From Euwallacea fornicatus (lineage: Eukaryota > Arthropoda > Insecta > Coleoptera > Curculionidae): DNA of 64,000 nt. Under the pieces are notes generated by a model. It did not search any database. It saw only the letters and a program-made list of their open reading frames with translations, and was not told the DNA's origin. This document shows, piece by piece, positions 39,201 to 52,088 of the stretch; the stretch's first letter is position 1; each line of letters starts with the position of its first letter. The translations under genes were made by a program, and so were the position numbers. The DNA lies in NCBI RefSeq assembly GCF_040115645.1, contig NW_027096031.1, forward strand, positions 372,001-436,000. The letters are read 5' to 3'.

Positions 39201-39951
39201 TGCATCTTGTTGAACTTCCAAGAAAAATAGTACATTATGTTTTCAAACACACATATTTTGTGACTTTTCATACTCTGAAGCTCGATAACTTTGGCAAATG
39301 TGGACCAAATTTGTTACACAAAGTGTCAAAGTAATCACCTCAACGAGATTTTGAAGATGTCACAACACATCATCATTGCATCTTGTTGAACTTCCAAGAA
39401 AAATAGTACATTATGTTTTCAAACACACATATTTTGTGACTTTTCAAACTCTGAAGCTCGATAACTTTGGCAAATGTGGACCAAATTTGTTAACCAAAGT
39501 GTCAAATTAATCACCTCAACGAGATTTTGAAGATGTCACAACACATCATCATTGCATCTTGTTGAACTTCCAAGAAAAATAGTACATTATGTGCTCAAAC
39601 ACACAACTTTTGTGACTTTTCAAACTTTGAAGCTCGATAACTTTGGCAAATGTGGACCAAATTTGTTAAACAAAGTGTCAAATTAATCAGCTCGACGAGA
39701 TCTTTAAAATGACACAACACATCATTATTGCATCTTGTTGAACTTCCAAGAAAAATAGTACATAATGTGCTCAAACACACATATTTTGTGACTTTTCAAA
39801 CTTTGAAGCTCGATAACTTCGGCAAATGTGGACCAAATTTCTTAAACAAAGTGTCAAATTAATCACCTCAACGAGATTTTGAAGATGTCACAACACATCA
39901 TCATTGCATCTTGTTGAACTTCCAAGAAAAATAGTACATTATGTGCTCAAA
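36256..39951. repeat. HOR copy 1, 21 monomers (3,696 bp)
   Basis: Monomers 207-227. Ordered private marks: cataattac (36380 region), gataacttcgg with ttcttaaac (36608), ctcaaaaacac before 36784, gatatcttt (36991), gacgcaac (37250 region), cagttcgacg (37402 region), tttcccag (37631), aaactcacaa (37661), ttcatactc (39267 region), cattattg and gtacataatg (39724 and 39760 regions). Nearly all reappear in order in the next copy. Internally, monomers 213-216 resemble 220-223, so an older 7-monomer step is nested inside. Confidence 0.88.
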
Positions 39952-42900
39952 CACACAACTTTTGTGACTTTTCAAACTTTGAAGCTCGATAACTTTGGCA
40001 AATGTGGACCAAATTTGTTAAACAAAGTGTCAAATTAATCAGCTCGACAAGGTTATGAAGATGTCACAACACATCATAATTACATCTTGTTTAACTTCCA
40101 AGAAAAATAGTACTTTATGTGCTCAAACACACATATTTTGTGACTTTTCAAACTCTGAAGCTCGATAACTTTGGCAAATGTGGACCAAATTTGTTAAACA
40201 AAGTGTCAAAGTGATCACCTCAACGAGATTTTGAAGATGTCACAACACATCATCATTGCATCTTGTTGAACTTCCAAGAAAAATAGTACATTATGTGCTC
40301 AAACACACATATTTTGTGACTTTTCAAACTTTGAAGCTCGATAACTTCGGCAAATGTGGACCAAATTTCTTAAACAAAGTGTCAAATTAATCAGCTCAAC
40401 GAGATTTTGAAGATGTCACAACACATCATCATTGCATCTTGTTGAACTTCCAAGAAAAATAGTACATTATGTGCTCAAACACACAACTTTTGTGACTTTT
40501 CAAACTTTGAAGCTCGATAACTTTGGCAAATGTGGACCAAATTTGTTAAACAAAGTGTCAAATTAATCAGCTCGACGAGATCTTTAAAATGACGCAACAC
40601 ATCATCATTGCATCTTGTTGAACTTCCAAGAAAAATAGTACATTATGTTTTCAAACACACATATTTTGTGACTTTTCAAACTCTGAAGCTCGATAACTTT
40701 GGCAAATGAAGACCAAATTTGTTAAACAAAGTGTCAAATTAATCAGTTCGACGAGATTTTTAAAATGACACAACACATCATGATTGCATCTTGTTGAATT
40801 TCCAAGAAAAATAGTACTTTATGTGCTCAAACACACAACTTTTGTGACTTTTCAAACTTTGAAGCTCGATAGCTTCGGCAAATGAAGACCAAATTTGTTA
40901 AACAAAGTGTCAAATTAATCAGCTCGACGAGATTTTTAAAATGACACTATACATCATGATTGCATCTTGTTGAATTTCCCAGAAAAATAGTACTTTATGT
41001 GCTCAAACTCACAACTTTTGTGACTTTTCAAACTTTGAAGCTCGATAGCTTCGGCAAATGAAGACCAAATTTGTTAAACAAAGTGTCAAATTAATCAGCT
41101 CGACAAGGTTATGAAGATGTCACAACACATCATGATTACATCTTGTTTAACTTCCAAGAAAAATAGTACTTTATGTGCTCAAACACACATATTTTGTGAC
41201 TTTTCAAACTCTGAAGCTCGATAACTTTGGCAAATGTGGACCAAATTTGTTAAACAAAGTGTCAAAGTAATCACCTCAACGAGATTTTGAAGATGTCACA
41301 ACACATCATCATTGCATCTTGTTGAACTTCCAAGAAAAATAGTACATTATGTGCTCAAACACACATATTTTGTGACTTTTCAAACTTTGAAGCTCGATAA
41401 CTTCGGCAAATGTGGACCAAATTTCTTAAACAAAGTGTCAAATTAATCAGCTCAACGAGATTTTGAAGATGTCACAACACATCATGATTGCATCTTGTTG
41501 AATTTCCAAGAAAAATAGTACTTTATGTGCTCAAACACACATATTTTGTGACTTTTCAAACTTTGAAGCTCGATAACTTTGGCAAATGTGGACCAAATTT
41601 GTTAACCAAAGTGTCAAAGTAATCACCTCAACGAGATTTTGAAGATGTCACAACACATCATGATTACATCTTGTTTAACTTCCAAGAAAAATAGTACTTT
41701 ATGTGCTCAAACACACATATTTTGTGACTTTTCAAACTCTGAAGCTCGATAACTTTGGCAAATGTGGACCAAATTTGTTAAACTAAGTGTCAAAGTAATC
41801 ACCTCAACGAGATTTTGAAGATGTCACAACACATCATCATTGCATCTTGTTGAACTTCCAAGAAAAATAGTACATTATGTTTTCAAACACACATATTTTG
41901 TGACTTTTCAAACTCTGAAGCTCGATAACTTTGGCAAATGAAGACCAAATTTGTTAAACAAAGTGTCAAATTAATCAGTTCGACGAGATTTTTAAAATGA
42001 CACAACACATCATGATTGCATCTTGTTGAATTTCCAAGAAAAATAGTACTTTATGTGCTCAAACACACAACTTTTGTGACTTTTCAAACTTTGAAGCTCG
42101 ATAGCTTCGGCAAATGAAGACCAAATTTGTTAAACAAAGTGTCAAATTAATCAGCTCGACGAGATTTTTAAAATGACACTATACATCATGATTGCATCTT
42201 GTTGAATTTCCAAGAAAAATAGTACTTTATGTGCTCAAACACACAACTTTTGTGACTTTTCCAATTTTGAAGCTCGATAACTTTGGCAAATGTGGACCAA
42301 ATTTGTTAAACAAAGTGTCAAATTAATCAGCTCGACAAGGTTATGAAGATGTCACAACACATCATGATTACATCTTGTTTAACTTCCAAGAAAAATAGTA
42401 CTTTATGTGCTCAAACACACATATTTTGTGACTTTTCAAACTCTGAAGCTCGATAACTTTGGCAAATGTGGACCAAATTTGTTAAACAAAGTGTCAAAGT
42501 AATCACCTCAACGAGATTTTGAAGATGTCACAACACATCATCATTGCATCTTGTTGAACTTCCAAGAAAAATAGTACATTATGTTTTCAAACACACATAT
42601 TTTGTGACTTTTCATACTCTGAAGCTCGATAACTTTGGCAAATGTGGACCAAATTTGTTACACAAAGTGTCAAAGTAATCACCTCAACGAGATTTTGAAG
42701 ATGTCACAACACATCATCATTGCATCTTGTTGAACTTCCAAGAAAAATAGTACATTATGTTTTCAAACACACATATTTTGTGACTTTTCAAACTCTGAAG
42801 CTCGATAACTTTGGCAAATGTGGACCAAATTTGTTAACCAAAGTGTCAAATTAATCACCTCAACGAGATTTTGAAGATGTCACAACACATCATCATTGCA

Positions 42901-43295
42901 TCTTGTTGAACTTCCAAGAAAAATAGTACATTATGTGCTCAAACACACAACTTTTGTGACTTTTCAAACTTTGAAGCTCGATAACTTTGGCAAATGTGGA
43001 CCAAATTTGTTAAACAAAGTGTCAAATTAATCAGCTCGACGAGATCTTTAAAATGACACAACACATCATTATTGCATCTTGTTGAACTTCCAAGAAAAAT
43101 AGTACATAATGTGCTCAAACACACATATTTTGTGACTTTTCAAACTTTGAAGCTCGATAACTTCGGCAAATGTGGACCAAATTTCTTAAACAAAGTGTCA
43201 AATTAATCACCTCAACGAGATTTTGAAGATGTCACAACACATCATCATTGCATCTTGTTGAACTTCCAAGAAAAATAGTACATTATGTGCTCAAA
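39952..43295. repeat. HOR copy 2, 19 monomers (3,344 bp)
   Basis: Monomers 228-246 repeat copy 1 but lack two monomers: the ctcaaaaacac and gatatcttt units are missing, and the third monomer (40304) is a hybrid. From 40480 to 43295 the copy follows 37136-39951 monomer by monomer at exactly +3,344 bp, sharing gacgcaac, tttcccag, aaactcacaa, ttcatactc and gtacataatg. A private mark is aaagtgatcacc (about 40210), shared with copy 3. Confidence 0.9.
40304..40479. repeat. Hybrid monomer, two-monomer deletion junction
   Basis: The 5' part (gataacttcgg, ttcttaaac, cagctcaacgag) matches the third monomer of HOR copy 1 (36608), while the 3' part (catcatcattgc, gaacttcc, gtacattatgtgctc) matches the fifth (36960). 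The next monomer aligns to 37136. The fusion explains why this copy is 352 bp shorter. In copy 3 the corresponding monomer (43648) is not a hybrid. Confidence 0.83.
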
Positions 43296-44879
43296 CACAC
43301 AACTTTTGTGACTTTTCAAACTTTGAAGCTCGATAACTTTGGCAAATGTGGACCAAATTTGTTAAACAAAGTGTCAAATTAATCAGCTCGACAAGGTTAT
43401 GAAGATGTCACAACACATCATAATTACATCTTGTTTAACTTCCAAGAAAAATAGTACTTTATGTGCTCAAACACACATATTTTGTGACTTTTCAAACTCT
43501 GAAGCTCGATAACTTTGGCAAATGTGGACCAAATTTGTTAAACAAAGTGTCAAAGTGATCACCTCAACGAGATTTTGAAGATGTCACAACACATCATCAT
43601 TGCATCTTGTTGAACTTCCAAGAAAAATAGTACATTATGTGCTCAAACACACATATTTTGTGACTTTTCAAACTTTGAAGCTCGATAACTTCGGCAAATG
43701 TGGACCAAATTTCTTAAACAAAGTGTCAAATTAATCAGCTCAACGAGATTTTGAAGATGTCACAACACATCATGATTGCATCTTGTTGAATTTCCAAGAA
43801 AAATAGTACTTTATGTGCTCAAAAACACATATTTTGTGACTTTTCAAACTTTGAAGCTCGATAACTTTGGCAAATGTGGACCAAATTTGTTAACCAAAGT
43901 GTCAAAGTAATCACCTCAACGAGATTTTGAAGATGTCACAACACATCATGATTACATCTTGTTGAATTTCCAAGAAAAATAGTACTTTATGTGCTCAAAC
44001 ACACATATTTTGTGACTTTTCAAACTCTGAAGCTCGATATCTTTGGCAAATGTGGACCAAATTTGTTAAACTAAGTGTCAAAGTAATCACCTCAACGAGA
44101 TTTTGAAGATGTCACAACACATCATCATTGCATCTTGTTGAACTTCCAAGAAAAATAGTACATTATGTGCTCAAACACACAACTTTTGTGACTTTTCAAA
44201 CTTTGAAGCTCGATAACTTTGGCAAATGTGGACCAAATTTGTTAAACAAAGTGTCAAATTAATCAGCTCGACGAGATCTTTAAAATGACACAACACATCA
44301 TCATTGCATCTTGTTGAACTTCCAAGAAAAATAGTACATTATGTTTTCAAACACACATATTTTGTGACTTTTCAAACTCTGAAGCTCGATAACTTTGGCA
44401 AATGAAGACCAAATTTGTTAAACAAAGTGTCAAATTAATCAGTTCGACGAGATTTTTAAAATGACACAACACATCATGATTGCATCTTGTTGAATTTCCA
44501 AGAAAAATAGTACTTTATGTGCTCAAACACACAACTTTTGTGACTTTTCAAACTTTGAAGCTCGATAGCTTCGGCAAATGAAGACCAAATTTGTTAAACA
44601 AAGTGTCAAATTAATCAGCTCGACGAGATTTTTAAAATGACACTATACATCATGATTGCATCTTGTTGAATTTCCAAGAAAAATAGTACTTTATGTGCTC
44701 AAACTCACAACTTTTGTGACTTTTCAAACTTTGAAGCTCGATAGCTTCGGCAAATGAAGACCAAATTTGTTAAACAAAGTGTCAAATTAATCACCTCAAC
44801 GAGATTTTGAAGATGTCACAACACATCATCATTGCATCTTGTTGAACTTCCAAGAAAAATAGTACATTATGTGCTCAAA
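43296..44879. repeat. HOR copy 3, partial (9 monomers)
   Basis: Monomers 247-254 match 207-214 at +7,040 bp, including the ctcaaaaacac and gatatcttt units missing from copy 2. It shares aaagtgatcacc with copy 2 but has gacacaac and ttccaag where copies 1 and 2 have gacgcaac and tttcccag. The ninth monomer (44704-44879) has the aaactcacaa dyad 5' part joined to a cacctcaacgag/catcatcatt 3' part, marking where the unit breaks off into the right domain. Confidence 0.85.
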
Positions 44880-46285
44880 CACACAACTTTTGTGACTTTT
44901 CAAACTTTGAAGCTCGATAACTTTGGCAAATGTGGACCAAATTTGTTAAACAAAGTGTCAAATTAATCAGCTCGACGAGATCTTTAAAATGACACGACAC
45001 ATCATCATTGCATCTTGTTGAACTTCCAAGAAAAATAGTACTTTATGTGCTCAAACACACAACTTTTGTGACTTTTCCAATTTTGAAGCTCGATAACTTT
45101 GGCAAATGTGGACCAAATTTGTTAAACAAAGTGTCAAATTAATCAGCTCGACAAGGTTATGAAGATGTCACAACACATCATGATTACATCTTGTTTAACT
45201 TCCAAGAAAAATAGTACTTTATGTGCTCAAACACACATATTTTGTGACTTTTCAAACTCTGAAGCTCGATAACTTTGGCAAATGTGGACCAAATTTGTTA
45301 AACAAAGTGTCAAAGTAATCACCTCAACGAGATTTTGAAGATGTCACAACACATCATCATTGCATCTTGTTGAACTTCCAAGAAAAATAGTACATTATGT
45401 GCTCAAACACACATATTTTGTGACTTTTCAAACTTTGAAGCTCGATAACTTCGGCAAATGTGGACCAAATTTGTTAAACAAAGTGTCAAATTAATCAGCT
45501 CGACGAGATTTTTAAAATGACACAACACATCATGATTGCATCTTGTTGAATTTCCAAGAAAAATAGTACTTTATGTGCTCAAACACACAACTTTTGTGAC
45601 TTTTCAAACTTTGAAGCTCGATAGCTTCGGCAAATGAAGACCAAATTTGTTAAACAAAGTGTCAAATTAATCAGCTCGACGAGATTTTTAAAATGACACA
45701 ACACATCATGATTGCATCTTGTTGAATTTCCAAGAAAAATAGTACTTTATGTGCTCAAACACACAACTTTTGTGACTTTTCAAACTTTGAAGCTCGATAG
45801 CTTCGGCAAATGAAGACCAAATTTGTTAAACAAAGTGTCAAATTAATCAGCTCGACGAGATCTTTAAAATGACACAACACACCATGATTACATCTTGTTG
45901 AACTTCCAAGAAAAATAGTACTTTATGTGCTCAAACACACAACTTTTGTGACTTTTCCAATTTTGAAGCTCGATAACTTTGGCAAATGTGGACCAAATTT
46001 GTTAACCAAAGTGTCAAATTAATCAGCTCGACGAGATCTTTAAAATGACACAACAATTCATGATTGCATCTTGTTGAATTTCCAAGAAAAATAGTACTTA
46101 TGTGCTCAAACACACAACTTTTGTGACTTTTCCAATTTTGAAGCTCGATAACTTTGGCAAATGTGGACCAAATTTGTTAACCAAAGTGTCAAATTAATCA
46201 GCTCGACGAGATCTTTAAAATGACACAACAATTCATGATTGCATTTTGTTGAATTTCCAAGAAAAATAGTACTTATGTGCTCAAA
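44880..46285. repeat. 3,165-bp period block, copy 1
   Basis: Monomers 256-263: gacacgacac; caaggttatg; aaagtaatcacc; gataacttcgg with gatttttaaaatg; dyad; dyad with acaccatg; then two adjacent 175-bp monomers. The same eight are at 48045-49450, 18 monomers on, where the three 175-bp units between the copies give 3,165 instead of 3,168 bp. Confidence 0.86.
45936..46285. repeat. Pair of 175-bp monomers
   Basis: Two adjacent copies, 45936-46110 and 46111-46285, each with tccaattttg, acaacaattcatg and gtacttatg. The second has gcattttg where the first has gcatcttg, a mark seen in the second member of every pair. Confidence 0.95.
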
Positions 46286-48044
46286 CACACAACTTTTGTG
46301 ACTTTTCCAATTTTGAAGCTCGATAACTTTGGCAAATGTGGACCAAATTTGTTAAACAAAGTGTCAAATTAATCAGCTCGACAAGGTTATGAAGATGTCA
46401 CAACACATCATGATTACATCTTGTTTAACTTCCAAGAAAAATAGTACATTATGTGCTCAAACACACATATTTTGTGACTTTTCAAACATTGAAGCTCGAT
46501 AACTTCGGCAAATGTGGACCAAATTTCTTAAACAAAGTGTCAAATTAATCAGCTCAACGAGATTTTGAAGATGTCACAACACATCATCATTGCATCTTGT
46601 TTAACTTCCAAGAAAAATAGTACTTTATGTGCTCAAACACACATATTTTGTGACTTTTCAAACTCTGAAGCTCGATAACTTTGCCAAATGTGGACCAAAT
46701 TTGTTAAACAAAGTGTCAAAGTAATCACCTCAACGAGATTTTGAAGATGTCACAACACATTATCATTGCATCTTGTTGAACTTCCAAGAAAAATAGTACA
46801 TTATGTGCTCAAACACACATATTTTGTGACTTTTCAAACTTTGAAGCTCGATAACTTTGGCAAATGTGGACCAAATTTGTTAACCAAAGTGTCAAATTAA
46901 TCAGCTCGACGAGATCTTTAAAATGACACAACACATCATCATTGCATCTTGTTGAACTTCCAAGAAAAATAGTACATTATGTGCTCAAACACACATATTT
47001 TGTGACTTTTCAAACTTTGAAGCTCGATAACTTCGGCAAATGTGGACCAAATTTGTTAAACAAAGTGTCAAATTAATCAGCTCGACGAGATTTTTAAAAT
47101 GACACAACACATCATGATTGCATCTTGTTGAATTTCCAAGAAAAATAGTACTTTATGTGCTCAAACACACAACTTTTGTGACTTTTCAAACTTTGAAGCT
47201 CGATAGCTTCGGCAAATGAAGACCAAATTTGTTAAACAAAGTGTCAAATTAATCAGCTCGACGAGATCTTTAAAATGACACAACACACCATGATTACATC
47301 TTGTTGAACTTCCAAGAAAAATAGTACTTTATGTGCTCAAACACACAACTTTTGTGACTTTTCCAATTTTGAAGCTCGATAACTTTGGCAAATGTGGACC
47401 AAATTTGTTAACCAAAGTGTCAAATTAATCAGCTCGACGAGATCTTTAAAATGACACAACAATTCATGATTGCATCTTGTTGAATTTCCAAGAAAAATAG
47501 TACTTATGTGCTCAAACACACAACTTTTGTGACTTTTCCAATTTTGAAGCTCGATAACTTTGGCAAATGTGGACCAAATTTGTTAACCAAAGTGTCAAAT
47601 TAATCAGCTCGACGAGATCTTTAAAATGACACAACACATCATCATTGCATCTTGTTGAACTTCCAAGAAAAATAGTACATTATGTTTTCAAACACACATA
47701 TTTTGTGACTTTTCAAACTCTGAAGCTCGATAACTTTGGCAAATGTGGACCAAATTTGTTACACAAAGTGTCAAAGTAATCACCTCAACGAGATTTTGAA
47801 GATGTCACAACACATCATCATTGCATCTTGTTGAACTTCCAAGAAAAATAGTACATTATGTGCTCAAACACACATATTTTGTGACTTTTCAAACATTGAA
47901 GCTCGATAACTTCGGCAAATGTGGACCAAATTTCTTAAACAAAGTGTCAAATTAATCAGCTCAACGAGATTTTGAAGATGTCACAACACATCATCATTGC
48001 ATCTTGTTGAACTTCCAAGAAAAATAGTACATTATGTGCTCAAA
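46286..48044. repeat. Monomers 264-273 between the 3,165-bp copies
   Basis: Ten monomers, one of them 175 bp. Marks: caaggttatg with an unusual gtacattatg end (46286), aaacattgaag with catcatcattgc joined to tttaacttcc (46462, hybrid-like), ctttgccaaatg with acattatcatt (46638), acaccatg dyad (47166), 175-bp unit (47342), gttacacaaag (47693) and a second aaacattgaag (47869). Confidence 0.75.
47342..47516. repeat. 175-bp monomer, single
   Basis: tccaattttg, acaacaattcatg, gcatcttg, gtacttatg. Not followed by a second deletion copy or a caaggttatg unit but by a full-length tccaattttg monomer with agatcttt and catcatcatt (47517), an exception to the usual context. Confidence 0.95.
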
Positions 48045-49450
48045 CACACAACTTTTGTGACTTTTCAAACTTTGAAGCTCGATAACTTTGGCAAATGTGG
48101 ACCAAATTTGTTAAACAAAGTGTCAAATTAATCAGCTCGACGAGATCTTTAAAATGACACGACACATCATCATTGCATCTTGTTGAACTTCCAAGAAAAA
48201 TAGTACTTTATGTGCTCAAACACACAACTTTTGTGACTTTTCCAATTTTGAAGCTCGATAACTTTGGCAAATGTGGACCAAATTTGTTAAACAAAGTGTC
48301 AAATTAATCAGCTCGACAAGGTTATGAAGATGTCACAACACATCATGATTACATCTTGTTTAACTTCCAAGAAAAATAGTACTTTATGTGCTCAAACACA
48401 CATATTTTGTGACTTTTCAAACTCTGAAGCTCGATAACTTTGGCAAATGTGGACCAAATTTGTTAAACAAAGTGTCAAAGTAATCACCTCAACGAGATTT
48501 TGAAGATGTCACAACACATCATCATTGCATCTTGTTGAACTTCCAAGAAAAATAGTACATTATGTGCTCAAACACACATATTTTGTGACTTTTCAAACTT
48601 TGAAGCTCGATAACTTCGGCAAATGTGGACCAAATTTGTTAAACAAAGTGTCAAATTAATCAGCTCGACGAGATTTTTAAAATGACACAACACATCATGA
48701 TTGCATCTTGTTGAATTTCCAAGAAAAATAGTACTTTATGTGCTCAAACACACAACTTTTGTGACTTTTCAAACTTTGAAGCTCGATAGCTTCGGCAAAT
48801 GAAGACCAAATTTGTTAAACAAAGTGTCAAATTAATCAGCTCGACGAGATTTTTAAAATGACACAACACATCATGATTGCATCTTGTTGAATTTCCAAGA
48901 AAAATAGTACTTTATGTGCTCAAACACACAACTTTTGTGACTTTTCAAACTTTGAAGCTCGATAGCTTCGGCAAATGAAGACCAAATTTGTTAAACAAAG
49001 TGTCAAATTAATCAGCTCGACGAGATCTTTAAAATGACACAACACACCATGATTACATCTTGTTGAACTTCCAAGAAAAATAGTACTTTATGTGCTCAAA
49101 CACACAACTTTTGTGACTTTTCCAATTTTGAAGCTCGATAACTTTGGCAAATGTGGACCAAATTTGTTAACCAAAGTGTCAAATTAATCAGCTCGACGAG
49201 ATCTTTAAAATGACACAACAATTCATGATTGCATCTTGTTGAATTTCCAAGAAAAATAGTACTTATGTGCTCAAACACACAACTTTTGTGACTTTTCCAA
49301 TTTTGAAGCTCGATAACTTTGGCAAATGTGGACCAAATTTGTTAACCAAAGTGTCAAATTAATCAGCTCGACGAGATCTTTAAAATGACACAACAATTCA
49401 TGATTGCATTTTGTTGAATTTCCAAGAAAAATAGTACTTATGTGCTCAAA
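48045..49450. repeat. 3,165-bp period block, copy 2
   Basis: Monomers 274-281 repeat 256-263 in order, including gacacgacac in the first and gcattttg in the last. By eye the two copies carry the same diagnostic states throughout. Confidence 0.86.
49101..49450. repeat. Pair of 175-bp monomers
   Basis: 49101-49275 and 49276-49450, with the gcatcttg then gcattttg order. Followed by a caaggttatg monomer at 49451. Confidence 0.95.
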
Positions 49451-51032
49451 CACACAACTTTTGTGACTTTTCCAATTTTGAAGCTCGATAACTTTGGCAA
49501 ATGTGGACCAAATTTGTTAAACAAAGTGTCAAATTAATCAGCTCGACAAGGTTATGAAGATGTCACAACACATCATGATTACATCTTGTTTAACTTCCAA
49601 GAAAAATAGTACTTTATGTGCTCAAACACACATATTTTGTGACTTTTCAAACTCTGAAGCTCGATAACTTTGCCAAATGTGGACCAAATTTGTTAAACAA
49701 AGTGTCAAAGTAATCACCTCAACGAGATTTTGAAGATGTCACAACACATTATCATTGCATCTTGTTGAACTTCCAAGAAAAATAGTACATTATGTGCTCA
49801 AACACACATATTTTGTGACTTTTCAAACTTTGAAGCTCGATAACTTTGGCAAATGTGGACCAAATTTGTTAACCAAAGTGTCAAATTAATCAGCTCGACG
49901 AGATCTTTAAAATGACACAACACATCATCATTGCATCTTGTTGAACTTCCAAGAAAAATAGTACATTATGTGCTCAAACACACATATTTTGTGACTTTTC
50001 AAACTTTGAAGCTCGATAACTTCGGCAAATGTGGACCAAATTTGTTAAACAAAGTGTCAAATTAATCAGCTCGACGAGATTTTTAAAATGACACAACACA
50101 TCATGATTGCATCTTGTTGAATTTCCAAGAAAAATAGTACTTTATGTGCTCAAACACACAACTTTTGTGACTTTTCAAACTTTGAAGCTCGATAGCTTCG
50201 GCAAATGAAGACCAAATTTGTTAAACAAAGTGTCAAATTAATCAGCTCGACGAGATTTTTAAAATGACACAACACATCATGATTGCATCTTGTTGAATTT
50301 CCAAGAAAAATAGTACTTTATGTGCTCAAACACACAACTTTTGTGACTTTTCAAACTTTGAAGCTCGATAGCTTCGGCAAATGAAGACCAAATTTGTTAA
50401 ACAAAGTGTCAAATTAATCAGCTCGACGAGATTTTTAAAATGACACAACACATCATGATTGCATCTTGTTGAATTTCCAAGAAAAATAGTACTTTATGTG
50501 CTCAAACACACAACTTTTGTGACTTTTCAAACTTTGAAGCTCGATAGCTTCGGCAAATGAAGACCAAATTTGTTAAACAAAGTGTCAAATTAATCAGCTC
50601 GACGAGATCTTTAAAATGACACAACACACCATGATTACATCTTGTTGAACTTCCAAGAAAAATAGTACTTTATGTGCTCAAACACACAACTTTTGTGACT
50701 TTTCCAATTTTGAAGCTCGATAACTTTGGCAAATGTGGACCAAATTTGTTAACCAAAGTGTCAAATTAATCAGCTCGACGAGATCTTTAAAATGACACAA
50801 CAATTCATGATTGCATCTTGTTGAATTTCCAAGAAAAATAGTACTTATGTGCTCAAACACACAACTTTTGTGACTTTTCCAATTTTGAAGCTCGATAACT
50901 TTGGCAAATGTGGACCAAATTTGTTAACCAAAGTGTCAAATTAATCAGCTCGACGAGATCTTTAAAATGACACAACAATTCATGATTGCATTTTGTTGAA
51001 TTTCCAAGAAAAATAGTACTTATGTGCTCAAA
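49451..51032. repeat. 9-monomer segment ending in a 175-bp pair
   Basis: Monomers 282-290: caaggttatg, ctttgccaaatg with acattatcatt, plain, gataacttcgg, three dyad monomers (one more than in the block to the left), then the pair. From pair to pair the step is 1,582 bp, nine monomers less 2 bp. Confidence 0.8.
50683..51032. repeat. Pair of 175-bp monomers
   Basis: 50683-50857 and 50858-51032, same internal order as the other pairs, between an acaccatg dyad monomer and a caaggttatg monomer. Confidence 0.95.
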
Positions 51033-52088
51033 CACACAACTTTTGTGACTTTTCCAATTTTGAAGCTCGATAACTTTGGCAAATGTGGACCAAATTTGTT
51101 AAACAAAGTGTCAAATTAATCAGCTCGACAAGGTTATGAAGATGTCACAACACATCATGATTACATCTTGTTTAACTTCCAAGAAAAATAGTACTTTATG
51201 TGCTCAAACACACATATTTTGTGACTTTTCAAACTCTGAAGCTCGATAACTTTGCCAAATGTGGACCAAATTTGTTAAACAAAGTGTCAAAGTAATCACC
51301 TCAACGAGATTTTGAAGATGTCACAACACATTATCATTGCATCTTGTTGAACTTCCAAGAAAAATAGTACATTATGTGCTCAAACACACATATTTTGTGA
51401 CTTTTCAAACTTTGAAGCTCGATAACTTTGGCAAATGTGGACCAAATTTGTTAACCAAAGTGTCAAATTAATCAGCTCGACGAGATCTTTAAAATGACAC
51501 AACACATCATCATTGCATCTTGTTGAACTTCCAAGAAAAATAGTACATTATGTTTTCAAACACACATATTTTGTGACTTTTCAAACTCTGAAGCTCGATA
51601 ACTTTGGCAAATGTGGACCAAATTTGTTACACAAAGTGTCAAAGTAATCACCTCAACGAGATTTTGAAGATGTCACAACACATCATCATTGCATCTTGTT
51701 GAACTTCCAAGAAAAATAGTACATTATGTGCTCAAACACACATATTTTGTGACTTTTCAAACTTTGAAGCTCGATAACTTCGGCAAATGTGGACCAAATT
51801 TGTTAAACAAAGTGTCAAATTAATCAGCTCGACGAGATTTTTAAAATGACACAACACATCATGATTGCATCTTGTTGAATTTCCAAGAAAAATAGTACTT
51901 TATGTGCTCAAACACACAACTTTTGTGACTTTTCAAACTTTGAAGCTCGATAGCTTCGGCAAATGAAGACCAAATTTGTTAAACAAAGTGTCAAATTAAT
52001 CAGCTCGACGAGATCTTTAAAATGACACAACACACCATGATTACATCTTGTTGAACTTCCAAGAAAAATAGTACTTTATGTGCTCAAA

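Larger units (their letters stand above)
33616..44879. repeat. Higher-order repeat domain, 21/19-monomer unit
   Basis: Here whole strings of rare variants repeat in order. Pairs of unusual monomers lie 3,344 bp apart (ttcatactc at 39269 and 42613; tttcccag at 37631 and 40975; aaactcacaa at 37661 and 41005; cataatg ends at 226th and 245th monomers), and others lie 7,040 bp apart (gatatcttt near 36991 and 44031; gctcaaaaacac near 36781 and 43821). 7,040 bp is 40 monomers, 21 plus 19. The domain reads as a partial copy, a spacer, a 21-mer copy, a 19-mer copy and a partial copy. Confidence 0.88.

Noticed and set aside
39595..43124. Two identical 61-residue minus-strand open frames (39595-39780 and 42939-43124)
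   Set aside because: Each exists because gtacattatg became gtacataatg, turning a stop codon on the minus strand into a sense codon. They are 3,344 bp apart because the HOR was duplicated. Not genes.
45931..46288. Recurrent 60-residue minus-strand open frames over the 175-bp monomers (also at 32028, 47337, 49096, 50678, 52788, 54898, 57889, 60528, 62286, 63517)
   Set aside because: They start on gtg inside the cacacaac end of one monomer, end in the neighbouring copy, and stay open only because the 1-bp deletion changes frame. They sit in tandem satellite, repeat with the repeat, and have no promoter, domain or independent conservation. I treat them as chance frames.
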